Origin: Streptomyces spinoverrucosus
GTDB lineage: Bacteria > Actinomycetota > Actinomycetes > Streptomycetales > Streptomycetaceae
Assembly (NCBI RefSeq): GCF_015712165.1
Contig: NZ_JADPZX010000001.1
Span: forward strand, 2,728,001-2,792,000
DNA: 64,000 bases
Direction: 5' to 3'
Shown: positions 1-7,150 of the stretch, in pieces
How positions within the stretch are numbered: position 1 is the first letter of the stretch
How the letters are laid out: each line of letters opens with the position of its first letter
The notes under the pieces: generated by a model
The model's input: the letters and a program-made list of their open reading frames with translations, nothing else
Told to the model about the DNA's origin: nothing
The model's database searches: none
Translations under genes and position numbers: made by a program

Positions 1-2
1 AC

Positions 3-113
3 CTTGAGAGGTACTACGCCCGCGGTTCGAGCCGCTCGCTGCCGCCGACGCCGCTCCAGAAGATCAAGGCCAACATGTTGTCCCTCGGCCGCCCGAAGGG
101 AGGCATGGCATGA
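3..113 (+). CDS. amino-acid ABC transporter permease, C-terminal end (partial)
   Basis: Only the last 36 codons lie in the window, ending in the stop at 111-113. The tail reads [12 protein letters not shown] and ends KGGMA, which resembles the C-terminus of polar amino-acid (glutamine/glutamate type) ABC permeases. The stop overlaps the start of the next gene in an ATGA arrangement, so the two are translationally coupled and belong to one importer operon. The assignment rests mostly on this coupling to a GlnQ-type ATPase, because too little sequence is present to show a membrane domain. Confidence 0.65.
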   Translation, partial: LERYYARGSSRSLPPTPLQKIKANMLSLGRPKGGMA

Positions 114-964
114 CCGACAAGACCGAGAACACCGAGAAGACAGAGAAGACAGAGAAGACCGAGAAGACCGACAAGGTGGACAAGGCAGCCGTCGAGGCCA
201 CCACGATCCCCATGGTCAAGGCGGAGGGCGTCCACAAGTCCTTCGGTCACGTCGAGGTCCTCAAGGGCATCGACCTGGAGGTGAAGACCGGCGAGGTCTT
301 CTGCCTGATCGGCCCCTCCGGCTCCGGCAAGTCGACCTTCCTGCGGTGCATCAACCACCTGGAGAAGATCAACGCCGGGCGGCTGTACGTCGACGGCGAG
401 CTCGTCGGCTACCGCCAGAAGGGCGACAAGCTGTACGAGCTGAAGGACAGCGAGGTCGCGCTGAAGCGGCGGGACATCGGGATGGTCTTCCAGCGCTTCA
501 ACCTGTTCCCGCACATGACGGCCCTGGAGAACGTCATGGAGGCGCCCATCCAGGTCAAGGGCACCAGCCGGGCCCAGGCCAAGGAGCGGGCGATGCAGCT
601 CCTGGACCGCGTCGGCCTGGCCGACAAGGCCGGGAACTACCCCTCGCAGCTCTCCGGCGGCCAGCAGCAGCGCGTCGCCATCGCCCGGGCCCTCGCCATG
701 GACCCGAAGCTGATGCTCTTCGACGAGCCGACCTCGGCCCTCGACCCGGAGCTGGTCGGTGACGTTCTCGACGTCATGCGCGACCTCGCCGAGTCCGGGA
801 TGACCATGATCGTCGTCACCCATGAGATGGGCTTCGCCCGCGAGGTCGGCGACAGCCTGGTCTTCATGGACGGCGGCGTGGTGGTCGAGTCCGGCAACCC
901 GAGGGACGTCCTGACCGACCCGCAGCACGAGCGGACGCAGGCGTTCCTGTCGAAGGTGCTGTGA
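110..964 (+). CDS. polar amino-acid ABC transporter ATP-binding protein (GlnQ-like)
   Basis: ATPase subunit of an amino-acid importer, 284 aa, acting at the inner face of the membrane. Walker [10 protein letters not shown] lies at about residues 68-76, Q-loop region near 128, ABC signature LSGGQQQR at 181-188, Walker B LMLFDEP at 201-207, and the switch histidine near 238. The family usually has about 240-260 aa. The excess is an N-terminal stretch of TEK triplets (residues about 5-20) encoded by a near-perfect 9-bp tandem repeat. The conserved fold begins at the internal ATG at 212 ([12 protein letters not shown]), so that codon is an alternative start, but the ATGA overlap with the upstream permease favours 110. 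It is the last gene of its operon and is followed by a tandem-repeat region. Confidence 0.92.
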   Translation: MTDKTENTEKTEKTEKTEKTDKVDKAAVEATTIPMVKAEGVHKSFGHVEVLKGIDLEVKTGEVFCLIGPSGSGKSTFLRCINHLEKINAGRLYVDGELVGYRQKGDKLYELKDSEVALKRRDIGMVFQRFNLFPHMTALENVMEAPIQVKGTSRAQAKERAMQLLDRVGLADKAGNYPSQLSGGQQQRVAIARALAMDPKLMLFDEPTSALDPELVGDVLDVMRDLAESGMTMIVVTHEMGFAREVGDSLVFMDGGVVVESGNPRDVLTDPQHERTQAFLSKVL

Positions 965-967
965 CGC

Positions 968-1372
968 TTCGCTGAGAAGGGGGCGGTGGGGACTTTCCGG
1001 ACCGCCGCCGAGAAGGGGACGGTGGGAACTTCCCGGACCGCCGCCGAGAAGGGGACGGTGGGAACTTCCCGGACCGCCGCCGAGAAGGGGGCGGAGGGAA
1101 CTTCCCGGACCGCCGCTGAGAAGGGGGCGGTGGGGACTTTCCGGACCGCCGCCGAGAAGGGGACGGTGGGAACTTCCCGGACCGCCGCTGAGAAGGGGGC
1201 GGAGGGAACTTCCCGGACCGCCGCTGAGAAGGGGACGGTGGGGATTTTCCGGACCGCCGCTGAAAAAGGGGCGGTCCGGATCTCTCCCTACCGCCGCTGA
1301 AAATGGGGCGATACGGGCTTTCCGGACCCCCGCTGAAAATGGGCGGTACGGAGAGATCCGTGCCGCCCCTTC
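968..1372. repeat. 36-bp tandem repeat array between convergent genes
   Basis: About eight to nine copies of a 36-bp unit (core GCCGAGAAGGGGACGGTG, then GGAACTTCCCGGACCGCC), with single-base variants, fill the gap between the transporter ATPase and a convergent methyltransferase. The copies decay toward the right end, where the last two or three are truncated and the GAGAAG core becomes GAAAAT. The unit is a multiple of three, so frames stay open on both strands (12-residue GTSRTAAEKG-type repeats on the plus strand), but no start signal or family resemblance supports a protein. No spacers are present, so it is not a CRISPR array. Confidence 0.9.
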
Positions 1373-1383
1373 TCCATGCCCCG

Positions 1384-2142
1384 TTACTTGAGCGCCAGCA
1401 GCAGCGTGTCCGACGGCGAGCACCACACCGGCCGTGCCTCCGCGAACCCCGTCTCGCGCAGCACGCGCGCGTGCCACGCCGCCGACGGCATGTCGCCTTC
1501 CGCGTGGTCGCCGTAGATCTCGAAGCGGCGGGCGGTGGGCTCGGCGAGGACGGGGTCGTTGGCGGCGAGCTGCCACCAGTCGACCCAGTCGAGGGCGCCG
1601 TCCTTCTGCGTCCGGTCCATGCGCGCGTGGCGCAGGGTGCGCTCGGCGACGTTGATGCGGGGCGTGGTGTCGTCGATCATGTGGTCGGCGTTCATGAAGA
1701 CGCCACCGTGCCGGACGAGCCCGGCGAGCCGGCCGTACAGCGCCTGGAGGGGTTCGGCGTGGAACCAGTGCAGGGCGGTGGCGGTCAGGACGGCGTCGTA
1801 CGTCTCGTGGGGCAGCCGCGTGGGCCAGTCGGGGTCCTTCAGGTCGGCCTCGACGAGGGTGACGCGGTCGTCGCCGTCGAAGGTGCCGCGGGCGATGGTG
1901 AGCAGGGCGGGGTCGAGGTCGATGCCGGTGCTGGTGGCGTCGGGGAAGCGGGCGAGCAGACGGGCGGTGATGGTGCCGGTGCCGCAGGCGAGGTCCAGCA
2001 CCCGCGGCGCGGTGCCGGCGAACGCCTCGACCATGTCCAGCATGACCCGGAAGCGCTCCTCGCGATCCGGCATGTACAACTCCTGCTGCCGGTCCCAGCT
2101 CTCCTGCCAGGCATTCCAGTCGGTGCCGATGCTCGTGGTCAC
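1384..2142 (-). CDS. class I SAM-dependent methyltransferase
   Basis: Cytosolic small-molecule methyltransferase, about 252 aa. Motif I VLDLACGTG is at about residues 48-56, the acidic residue of motif II follows in STGIDLDP, and the post-motif segment LVEADLKDP and the ALHWFH motif are typical of the Tam/UbiE-like Rossmann group. An upstream in-frame GTG at 2163 exists, but the GTG at 2142 (VTTSIGTDW) sits five bases after a strong AGAGGGGG ribosome-binding site and is preferred. The substrate cannot be told from sequence. The gene is divergent from the CGNR protein and converges on the 36-bp repeat array. Confidence 0.85.
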   Translation of the reverse strand: MTTSIGTDWNAWQESWDRQQELYMPDREERFRVMLDMVEAFAGTAPRVLDLACGTGTITARLLARFPDATSTGIDLDPALLTIARGTFDGDDRVTLVEADLKDPDWPTRLPHETYDAVLTATALHWFHAEPLQALYGRLAGLVRHGGVFMNADHMIDDTTPRINVAERTLRHARMDRTQKDGALDWVDWWQLAANDPVLAEPTARRFEIYGDHAEGDMPSAAWHARVLRETGFAEARPVWCSPSDTLLLALK

Positions 2143-2242
2143 GGAAACCCCCTCTTGAGTCACCCACGTAATACCCTGGAAGCACGATCAGCTGTTACGT
2201 GACCGCAGACACGACCATAGAGCCCCTCCGTAAGGACTACAA

Positions 2243-2872
2243 GTGGAACTGGCCTATTACTCGGACTATGCCGTACGACTCGTCAACAGCGAGGAGCCGG
2301 CCCGGGGCAAGGATTCGCTGACCTCGGTCGAGGCCGTCCGGGAGCTCTTCGGCGTCAACCAGTCGGCGGCCCGCCGCGCCACCGACGCGGACGTGACGCG
2401 GTTCCGCTCGGTCCGGGCCCGGCTGCGGGCGGTCTTCGAGGCGGCCGACAGCGGCGACGAGACCCTCGCGGTGGACCTGCTGAACTCACTGCTGCTGGAG
2501 TTCCCGGTGAGCCCGCAGATCTCCGGCCACGACTTCCGGGACGACGACGGCCGCCCCCTGTGGCACATGCACCTCGCGGACCACCCGTCGAACGCGACCG
2601 CCGGCTACGCGGCCATCGCGGCGATGGGCCTGGCGTTCCACCTCACCGAGTACGGCGTGGACCGCCTGGGCGTGTGCGAGGCGGCTCCGTGCCGCAACGC
2701 CTACCTCGACACGTCCACCAACCGCTCCCGGCGCTACTGCTCCGACCGCTGCGCCACCCGCGCCAACGTGGCCGCCTACCGGGCCCGCAAACGCCTGGAG
2801 GCCGACCGGTCGGAGAAGACGGGCCGGGCCGCCGACAGCGCCCAGCCCAGCAGCGCCAGCGGCGAGCGCTGA
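2243..2872 (+). CDS. CGNR zinc-finger (ABATE domain) protein
   Basis: A 209-aa probable transcription-associated protein. Residues about 1-140 correspond to the ABATE region and the C-terminal part carries the CGNR zinc finger: C..APCRNAYLD followed by SRRYCSDRCATRANVAAYRAR at about residues 154-190, giving four cysteines for zinc. Family members are thought to bind DNA; no target is known here. It starts with GTG at 2243 behind GTAAGGA. Its last 97 bp overlap the 3' end of sodX on the other strand, a tail-to-tail overlap worth noting because both reading frames look real. The low-complexity C-terminal 20 residues could vary between species. Confidence 0.85.
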   Translation: MELAYYSDYAVRLVNSEEPARGKDSLTSVEAVRELFGVNQSAARRATDADVTRFRSVRARLRAVFEAADSGDETLAVDLLNSLLLEFPVSPQISGHDFRDDDGRPLWHMHLADHPSNATAGYAAIAAMGLAFHLTEYGVDRLGVCEAAPCRNAYLDTSTNRSRRYCSDRCATRANVAAYRARKRLEADRSEKTGRAADSAQPSSASGER

Positions 2873-3210
2873 TCGGGCCGACGCGGCCGGTAGCGGAACC
2901 GGACCCGGCCCAGGACCAGCTCGTCGGGGACCACCCCGTAGTCGGTGCTGTCGCCGCCGGCGTACGCGTTGTCGCCGAGCACCCACCAGCCGCCGTCGCG
3001 GCGCTCCGCAGCCCGCTTGACCACGAGCAGGTCCTGCTGGAAGGGATGACGCAGGACGACGACGTCCCCCGGCCTGACCCGAACGCCGTAGCGCACCAGG
3101 AGCCGGTCGCCGTGGTACAGCGTCGGCACCATGGACGGCCCGGTCACCTCGGCCACTCCGAAGGGCGGGACGCCCCTTTCGCGCTCGGTCTCCTGCGACA
3201 GCTCCGGCAT
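2776..3210 (-). CDS. sodX: nickel superoxide dismutase maturation peptidase
   Basis: S26-family serine peptidase, 144 aa, thought to remove the 14-residue leader of SodN so that His1 of the Ni hook is exposed. The catalytic serine is Ser26 in GPSMVPTL and the general-base lysine is Lys65 in LLVVKRAAE, with LGDNAYAGGDS matching the conserved GDN-S box of signal peptidases. Unlike type I signal peptidases it has no clear N-terminal membrane anchor, as is usual for SodX. The ATG at 3210 is preceded by GGGGAGG. It is divergent from sodN with about 145 bp between them, the standard arrangement in Streptomyces. Its 3' end overlaps the CGNR gene. Confidence 0.92.
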   Translation of the reverse strand: MPELSQETERERGVPPFGVAEVTGPSMVPTLYHGDRLLVRYGVRVRPGDVVVLRHPFQQDLLVVKRAAERRDGGWWVLGDNAYAGGDSTDYGVVPDELVLGRVRFRYRPRRPDQRSPLALLGWALSAARPVFSDRSASRRLRAR

Positions 3211-3354
3211 GCCCGGCACCTCCCCGGTTCGATCCTCCACCAGTCTCAGTCTCACCCCGGACTTTTGTCCTAAGCCCATGGGGGCACTCGCGAAATCCCG
3301 TCCCTCAGGGAGTAATGTCCCCCTGAGAAGACGATCACGAGGAAGGAATGCTTC

Positions 3355-3750
3355 ATGCTTTCCCGCCTGTTTGCCCCCAAGGTCAAGGTCAGCGCGCACT
3401 GCGACCTGCCCTGCGGCGTGTACGACCCGGCCCAGGCCCGCATCGAGGCGGAGTCGGTGAAGGCCGTCCAGGAAAAGATGGCCGGCAACGACGACCCGCA
3501 CTTCCAGGCTCGTGCCACCACCATCAAGGAGCAGCGCGCCGAACTGGCCAAGCACCACGTCTCGGTGCTCTGGAGCGACTACTTCAAGCCCCCGCACTTC
3601 GAGAAGTACCCGGAGCTGCACCAGCTGGTCAACGACACCCTGAAGGCCCTCTCGGCCGCCAAGGCGTCCACCGACCCGGCCACCGGCCAGAAGGCCCTCG
3701 ACTACATCGCCCAGATCGACAAGATCTTCTGGGAGACCAAGAAGGCCTGA
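3355..3750 (+). CDS. sodN: nickel-containing superoxide dismutase
   Basis: Dismutates superoxide in the cytoplasm; the mature enzyme is a hexamer of four-helix subunits. The 131-aa precursor begins with a 14-residue leader MLSRLFAPKVKVSA, followed by the nickel hook HCDLPCGVY, in which His15, Cys16 and Cys20 of the precursor become His1, Cys2 and Cys6 after cleavage. Length and sequence match the family throughout. A GAGGAAGGA ribosome-binding site precedes the ATG. In S. coelicolor sodN is nickel-induced through Nur and its 3' UTR yields a small RNA acting on sodF; the downstream region here is compatible with that (see next entries). Confidence 0.98.
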   Translation: MLSRLFAPKVKVSAHCDLPCGVYDPAQARIEAESVKAVQEKMAGNDDPHFQARATTIKEQRAELAKHHVSVLWSDYFKPPHFEKYPELHQLVNDTLKALSAAKASTDPATGQKALDYIAQIDKIFWETKKA

Positions 3751-3835
3751 CGCCCCGCAATGGCCGGCGGTTGGTGCACCACCGCCTGTCAGGGGCAAGC
3801 GAAGGGGCCCGACCGGACTACCGGTCGGGCCCTTT
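3751..3835 (+). ncRNA. candidate 3'-UTR-derived sRNA of sodN (s-SodF-like)
   Basis: The 85 bases after the sodN stop end in a strong intrinsic terminator. In S. coelicolor a roughly 90-nt RNA cut from the sodN 3' UTR pairs with the sodF leader and lowers Fe-SOD when nickel is present. Position, length and terminator here fit that RNA. The pairing partner sodF is outside the window, so complementarity cannot be checked, and the call is by position and known biology. Confidence 0.55.
3805..3835 (+). terminator. sodN intrinsic terminator
   Basis: A perfect 12-bp stem (GGGCCCGACCGG with CCGGTCGGGCCC) around an ACTA loop, followed by TTT. It would end sodN transcription and form the 3' end of the candidate sRNA. 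Confidence 0.85.
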
Positions 3836-3879
3836 CAGCACCCATCGGCCCGGGCACCTCCGCGCCTACGATCATCGGC

Positions 3880-4614
3880 ATGACGATCCACTGGACGTAC
3901 GCCTTCATCGACCGCCCCGCCGAACTCCTCCCGGCCGCCGAGGAGTTCTGGACCGCCGTCACGGACACCCGGCTGTCCGCACGGCGGAGTGAGTTCATCA
4001 CCCTGGTCCCGGTCGAGGGGACGGACGCGTGCGTGAAGGTCCAGGGCGTCGACTCCGGCCGCGGCGGCGCGCATCTCGACTTCGCCGTCGACGACGTGGC
4101 CGGGTTCACCGCCTCGGCGGTGCGGGCGGGGGCCGAGGTGGCCGCCGAGCACGAGGGGTGGGCCGTACTGCGATCGCCCGCTGGCCTGCCGTTCTGTGCC
4201 GTGCCGTGGCACGAGGAGTCGGTGCGGCCGCCCGTCGTACGGGGCACCCGGCTCGATCAGGTGTGCGTCGACGTCCCGCCTTCGTCGTACGACACCGAGG
4301 TCGCGTTCTGGACAGAGCTGCTGGTGGGCTGGGCGTCCCTGCCCGGTTCTCTCCCGGAGTTCCACGTGCTCAGGCCGCCGACGGGGCTGCCGGTGCGCGT
4401 GCTGCTCCAGCGTCTCGGCACCGAACAGCCCCTCTCCGCCCACCTCGACCTGGCCTGCGCGGACATCGCGGCGACCCGCGCCGAACACGAGCGGCTCGGG
4501 GGCGCGTTCGTCGCCGCCGGGGCCCACTGGACGGTGATGCGCGACCCGGCGGGCGGCACGTACTGCCTGACCGGCCGGGACCCGGAAACGGGCGGGCTGC
4601 CTAGTCGTTCGTGA
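3880..4614 (+). CDS. VOC (glyoxalase-like) protein, two domains
   Basis: A 244-aa protein of two tandem vicinal-oxygen-chelate modules: residues about 1-115 (MTIHWTYAFIDRP ... GLPFCAVPW) and about 125-240 (LDQVCVDVPP ... DPAGGTYCLTGRDP). This resembles the Streptomyces glyoxalase-like domain family, whose ligands are mostly unknown. The frame is open upstream to 3760, but that stretch covers the sodN terminator, so the ATG at 3880 is the likely start; no strong ribosome-binding site precedes it. The last 14 bp overlap the 3' end of the small membrane protein on the opposite strand. A fosfomycin- or bleomycin-resistance role would be speculation. Confidence 0.82.
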   Translation: MTIHWTYAFIDRPAELLPAAEEFWTAVTDTRLSARRSEFITLVPVEGTDACVKVQGVDSGRGGAHLDFAVDDVAGFTASAVRAGAEVAAEHEGWAVLRSPAGLPFCAVPWHEESVRPPVVRGTRLDQVCVDVPPSSYDTEVAFWTELLVGWASLPGSLPEFHVLRPPTGLPVRVLLQRLGTEQPLSAHLDLACADIAATRAEHERLGGAFVAAGAHWTVMRDPAGGTYCLTGRDPETGGLPSRS

Positions 4615-4858
4615 CGATGCAGGAGTAGGCGTGTATACCGTCGTCGGTGGGCAGCGGCGTCGGCGGCGGGCACGCGGTGCTCGTGTCCAGCTGAAGCAGC
4701 GGCGCCGGGGGCGCCTCCTCCCAGCGAGACGGCCCCGGCGGCTCGGCCGACTCCCGCAACCACAGCGTCAGCCCACCCCCGACGGCCACGGTCACGGCCC
4801 ACACCAGCACGGCCCACCGCCATGCCCTACGACGCCCGCCCCCGGCCTCCGTCGTCAC
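4601..4858 (-). CDS. small single-pass membrane protein, unknown function
   Basis: An 85-aa protein with a basic N-terminus (TTEAGGGRRRAWRW), one membrane helix at about residues 14-33 (AVLVWAVTVAVGGGLTLWL) and a proline-rich outside segment with two cysteines (TACPP, YSCIV) that could form a disulfide. The frame is open to 4894, but the GTG at 4858 lies five bases after GGGGAGGG and is the better start. It lies downstream of the ECF42 sigma gene with about 37 bp between them and may be co-transcribed. No family is recognised. Confidence 0.65.
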   Translation of the reverse strand: MTTEAGGGRRRAWRWAVLVWAVTVAVGGGLTLWLRESAEPPGPSRWEEAPPAPLLQLDTSTACPPPTPLPTDDGIHAYSCIVTND

Positions 4859-4895
4859 GCCAACCCTCCCCGCACTCACGGCACTTGGGGTCACG

Positions 4896-6122
4896 CTAAC
4901 GCCTCAGCCGCGCCGCCCGCGCGTGCAGGTACCGCTGCTCCGGCAGGCTCAGCGCCTTTCCGGCCGCCGACTCGTAGGCGGCGCGGGCGGCCTCGTACTC
5001 CCCCGTCCGCTCCAGCAGATGCCCCCGCACCGCGTCCAGGCGGTGGCTGGTGCCCAGGTCGCCCGCCAACGCCTCCAGTTCGGCCAGGCCCTCGCGCGGG
5101 CCGTGGACCATGGCGACGGCGACGGCACGGTTGAGGCGTTCGACGGGACCGGGGACCAGGCGGACGAGGATGTCGTACAGGCCGAGGATCTCCCGCCAGT
5201 CGGTCGCCTGAGCCGACGGGGCCTCGTCGTGCACGGCGGCGATGGCGGCACGCAGCTGGTACGGGCCCGGGCGGCCGCCGGACAGCGCCCGGGTGACCAG
5301 GGCCACGCCCTCCTCGATCGCCGCCTTGTCCCAGCGGGCCCGGTCCTGCTCGTCGAGCGGGATCAGCTCCCCGTGCGACCCCGTGCGCGCCTCGCGGCGG
5401 GCGTCGGTGAGCAGCATCAGGGCCAGCAGACCGGCCACCTCGCCGTCGTCGGGGAGCAGCCCCTGGACCGTACGGGCGAGCCGGATCGCCTCACCGGCCA
5501 GTTCGCGGCGCTGGAGGGCCGCGCCGGAGGTGGCCGTGTAGCCCTCGTTGAAGATCAGGTAGAGGGTGTGCAGGACGGCGGGCAGCCGCTCCGCCCAGTT
5601 CTCCGGGCGGCCGAAGCGCACGCCCCGCACCTTCTGCTTGGCCCGGCTGATCTTCTGGGCCATGGTCGGCTCGGGCACCAGGTGGGCGCGGGCGATCTCC
5701 GCCGTCGTCAGGCCGCCGACCGCGCGCAGGGTGAGGGCGATCTGGGCGGGCGGGGTCAGGTCGGGGTGGCAGCACAGGAAGAGCAGCGTGAGGGTGTCGT
5801 CCTCGCGCGGCGACCGGTCCACGCCGGGCGGCGGTGCCATGAACGCGTCGCGCGGGGTGAGCGCCGCCGCCCGCTCCTCCCGCTGCCGCCGCGCCGCCTC
5901 ACTGCGCAGCGCGTCGGTCAGCCGCCGCGCCGCGACCTTGATCAGCCAGCCGCGAGGATTGTCCGGGATCCCGGCCGAGGGCCACTGCCCGGCCGCCGCG
6001 AGCAGCGCCTCCTGTACGGCGTCCTCGGCGGCGTCGAAATGCCCGTACCGGCGCACCAGCGCACCGAGGACCTGCGGCGCGTGCCGGCGCAGCAGGTCCT
6101 CGACCTCGTCGGTGCGGTGCAT
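4896..6122 (-). CDS. ECF sigma factor, ECF42 type with C-terminal extension
   Basis: RNA polymerase sigma factor of 408 aa. Sigma region 2 covers about residues 8-75 (DAAEDAVQEALL, WLIKVAARRLTDALR) and region 4 about 110-165 (LTLRAVGGLTTAEIARA, MAQKISRAKQKVR). Beyond it comes a helical extension of about 230 residues (FNEGYTATSG, DWREILGLYDIL, VERLNRAVAVAM) characteristic of ECF42 sigma factors and predicted to be TPR-like. ECF42 members have no classical anti-sigma factor and lie next to DGPF/YCII proteins, exactly as here: the DGPF gene ends 9 bp upstream. The C-terminal extension is known to be needed for activity in S. venezuelae. Confidence 0.92.
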   Translation of the reverse strand: MHRTDEVEDLLRRHAPQVLGALVRRYGHFDAAEDAVQEALLAAAGQWPSAGIPDNPRGWLIKVAARRLTDALRSEAARRQREERAAALTPRDAFMAPPPGVDRSPREDDTLTLLFLCCHPDLTPPAQIALTLRAVGGLTTAEIARAHLVPEPTMAQKISRAKQKVRGVRFGRPENWAERLPAVLHTLYLIFNEGYTATSGAALQRRELAGEAIRLARTVQGLLPDDGEVAGLLALMLLTDARREARTGSHGELIPLDEQDRARWDKAAIEEGVALVTRALSGGRPGPYQLRAAIAAVHDEAPSAQATDWREILGLYDILVRLVPGPVERLNRAVAVAMVHGPREGLAELEALAGDLGTSHRLDAVRGHLLERTGEYEAARAAYESAAGKALSLPEQRYLHARAARLRR

Positions 6123-6131
6123 GGGTGCCGC

Positions 6132-6548
6132 TCAGCAGATGTCGCCGGTGCCTTCCATGATCGGCCGGATCACCACCGGGTACTCCGGGGCGCCCGCGGG
6201 CTGCGGGCAGCGGGCCACCCGCTCGGCGATCTCCGTGACCCGCTCCAGGCTCGCGCAGTCCAGCACCCAGTAGCCGGCCAGCAGCTCCTTGGTCTCGCTG
6301 TACGGGCCGTCGGTGATCACCGGCTTGCCGTCGGTGTCCAGGCCGACCAGCCGGGTCCTGGCGGGCTCGGCCAGTCCCTGCCCGTCGACGAGTTCGCCGG
6401 TCTCGGCGAGGTCGTCGTTGATCGCGTTCATGTACGCGTACATGGCCTGGAGGTCCTGCTCGCTCCAGGCCGGCGAGTGCTCGGAGGCGTTGCCACGCAT
6501 CGCCTCGTAGTCCGCCTGCGTGCCCTGCACCATGACCAGGTACTTCAT
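6132..6548 (-). CDS. DGPF/YCII-domain protein, partner of the ECF42 sigma factor
   Basis: A 138-aa single-domain YCII-related protein. It has the start MKYLVMVQGTQADYEAM, the signature segment KPVITDGPYSETKELLAGYWVLD (residues about 74-96, with the DGPF-type motif as DGPY), and a C-terminal VVIRPIMEG. YCII proteins may be small enzymes with a His-Asp dyad; the function of DGPF members is unknown, but they are the typical target and companion of ECF42 sigma factors. The ATG at 6548 is preceded by GGAGACGACG. It is first in a two-gene operon with the sigma factor. Confidence 0.9.
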   Translation of the reverse strand: MKYLVMVQGTQADYEAMRGNASEHSPAWSEQDLQAMYAYMNAINDDLAETGELVDGQGLAEPARTRLVGLDTDGKPVITDGPYSETKELLAGYWVLDCASLERVTEIAERVARCPQPAGAPEYPVVIRPIMEGTGDIC

Positions 6549-6649
6549 CGTCGTCTCCTCGGGTCCGGGCCGCCCGGCGTGGGCGGCTCTCACCGGGGAC
6601 GTCGGAGCCGGCCGGGGATTCTCGACACGCGGTCGGAGTTTTTTTTGGC

Positions 6650-6883
6650 TCAGGACTTCTTCGCCACGGTTTCGGTGTCGGCTTCGGTGTTCTTGGTGGT
6701 GGCGGGCGTCGCCGGCCGCTCCTGCTCGGACACGGCACCTTCCGCGGCGTTCGCCTCGCACTTGGGATTCCGGCACGGTCCGGCCACCCACACCGGAACC
6801 CACGCGCCCAGCGTCTTGTGGCGCCGGACGACCGTATCGACGGGCTGTCCGCATACGGGACAGACATGTTCTGCGCTGTCCAT
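6650..6883 (-). CDS. small zinc-ribbon protein
   Basis: A 77-aa protein. An N-terminal pair CPVCG (residues 8-12) and a second pair C-x4-C in GPCRNPKCEA (about 36-45) could form a zinc ribbon. The C-terminal half is low-complexity, rich in T, E and K, and ends TVAKKS. A run of eight T on the plus strand (6639-6646 region) lies just past its stop. It is a typical conserved small Streptomyces protein; its role is unknown. Confidence 0.7.
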   Translation of the reverse strand: MDSAEHVCPVCGQPVDTVVRRHKTLGAWVPVWVAGPCRNPKCEANAAEGAVSEQERPATPATTKNTEADTETVAKKS

Positions 6884-7026
6884 GCCCCAAGCGTAGGGCG
6901 GACGGCGGCTCAGCGCTCCCTGCTGTACGTCCTCACGAGGACGCCGTTGCCCCGACGATGATCTCCACCTCGGGGCCGGGCGGACTCCGCCGGGCCTGAT
7001 CCACCACCGGCCCTGACGAAAGCGGG

Positions 7027-7053
7027 CCCCGCACACCGTGGGGATGTGCGGGA
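7027..7053 (-). terminator. possible terminator of the polyprenyl synthetase gene
   Basis: An imperfect inverted repeat, CCCCGCACACC with GGATGTGCGGG, lies about 100 bp past the stop of the polyprenyl synthetase gene. A second short GGCCGG/CCGGCC stem follows at about 7060-7074. There is no T tract, so the call is weak. Nothing else is recognisable in 6884-7150. Confidence 0.35.
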
Positions 7054-7150
7054 CCTGCCCGGCCGGAACCGGCCGCCGGCGTACGGGTCAGGAATCGCAC
7101 GCCCAGCCACTCCCGGGTTCTCTTCTCGCGGCGCGCCTGAGCGTCGGCGA

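Noticed and set aside
986..1300. Open frame of 104 codons inside the 36-bp repeat array
   Set aside because: It consists only of the repeat, which keeps several frames on both strands open because the unit is a multiple of three. It has no family resemblance and no ribosome-binding site.
968..1372. CRISPR-like appearance of the tandem arrays
   Set aside because: Units adjoin directly with no unique spacers, and no cas genes are present. The same holds for the arrays at 21198, 23570 and 58890.
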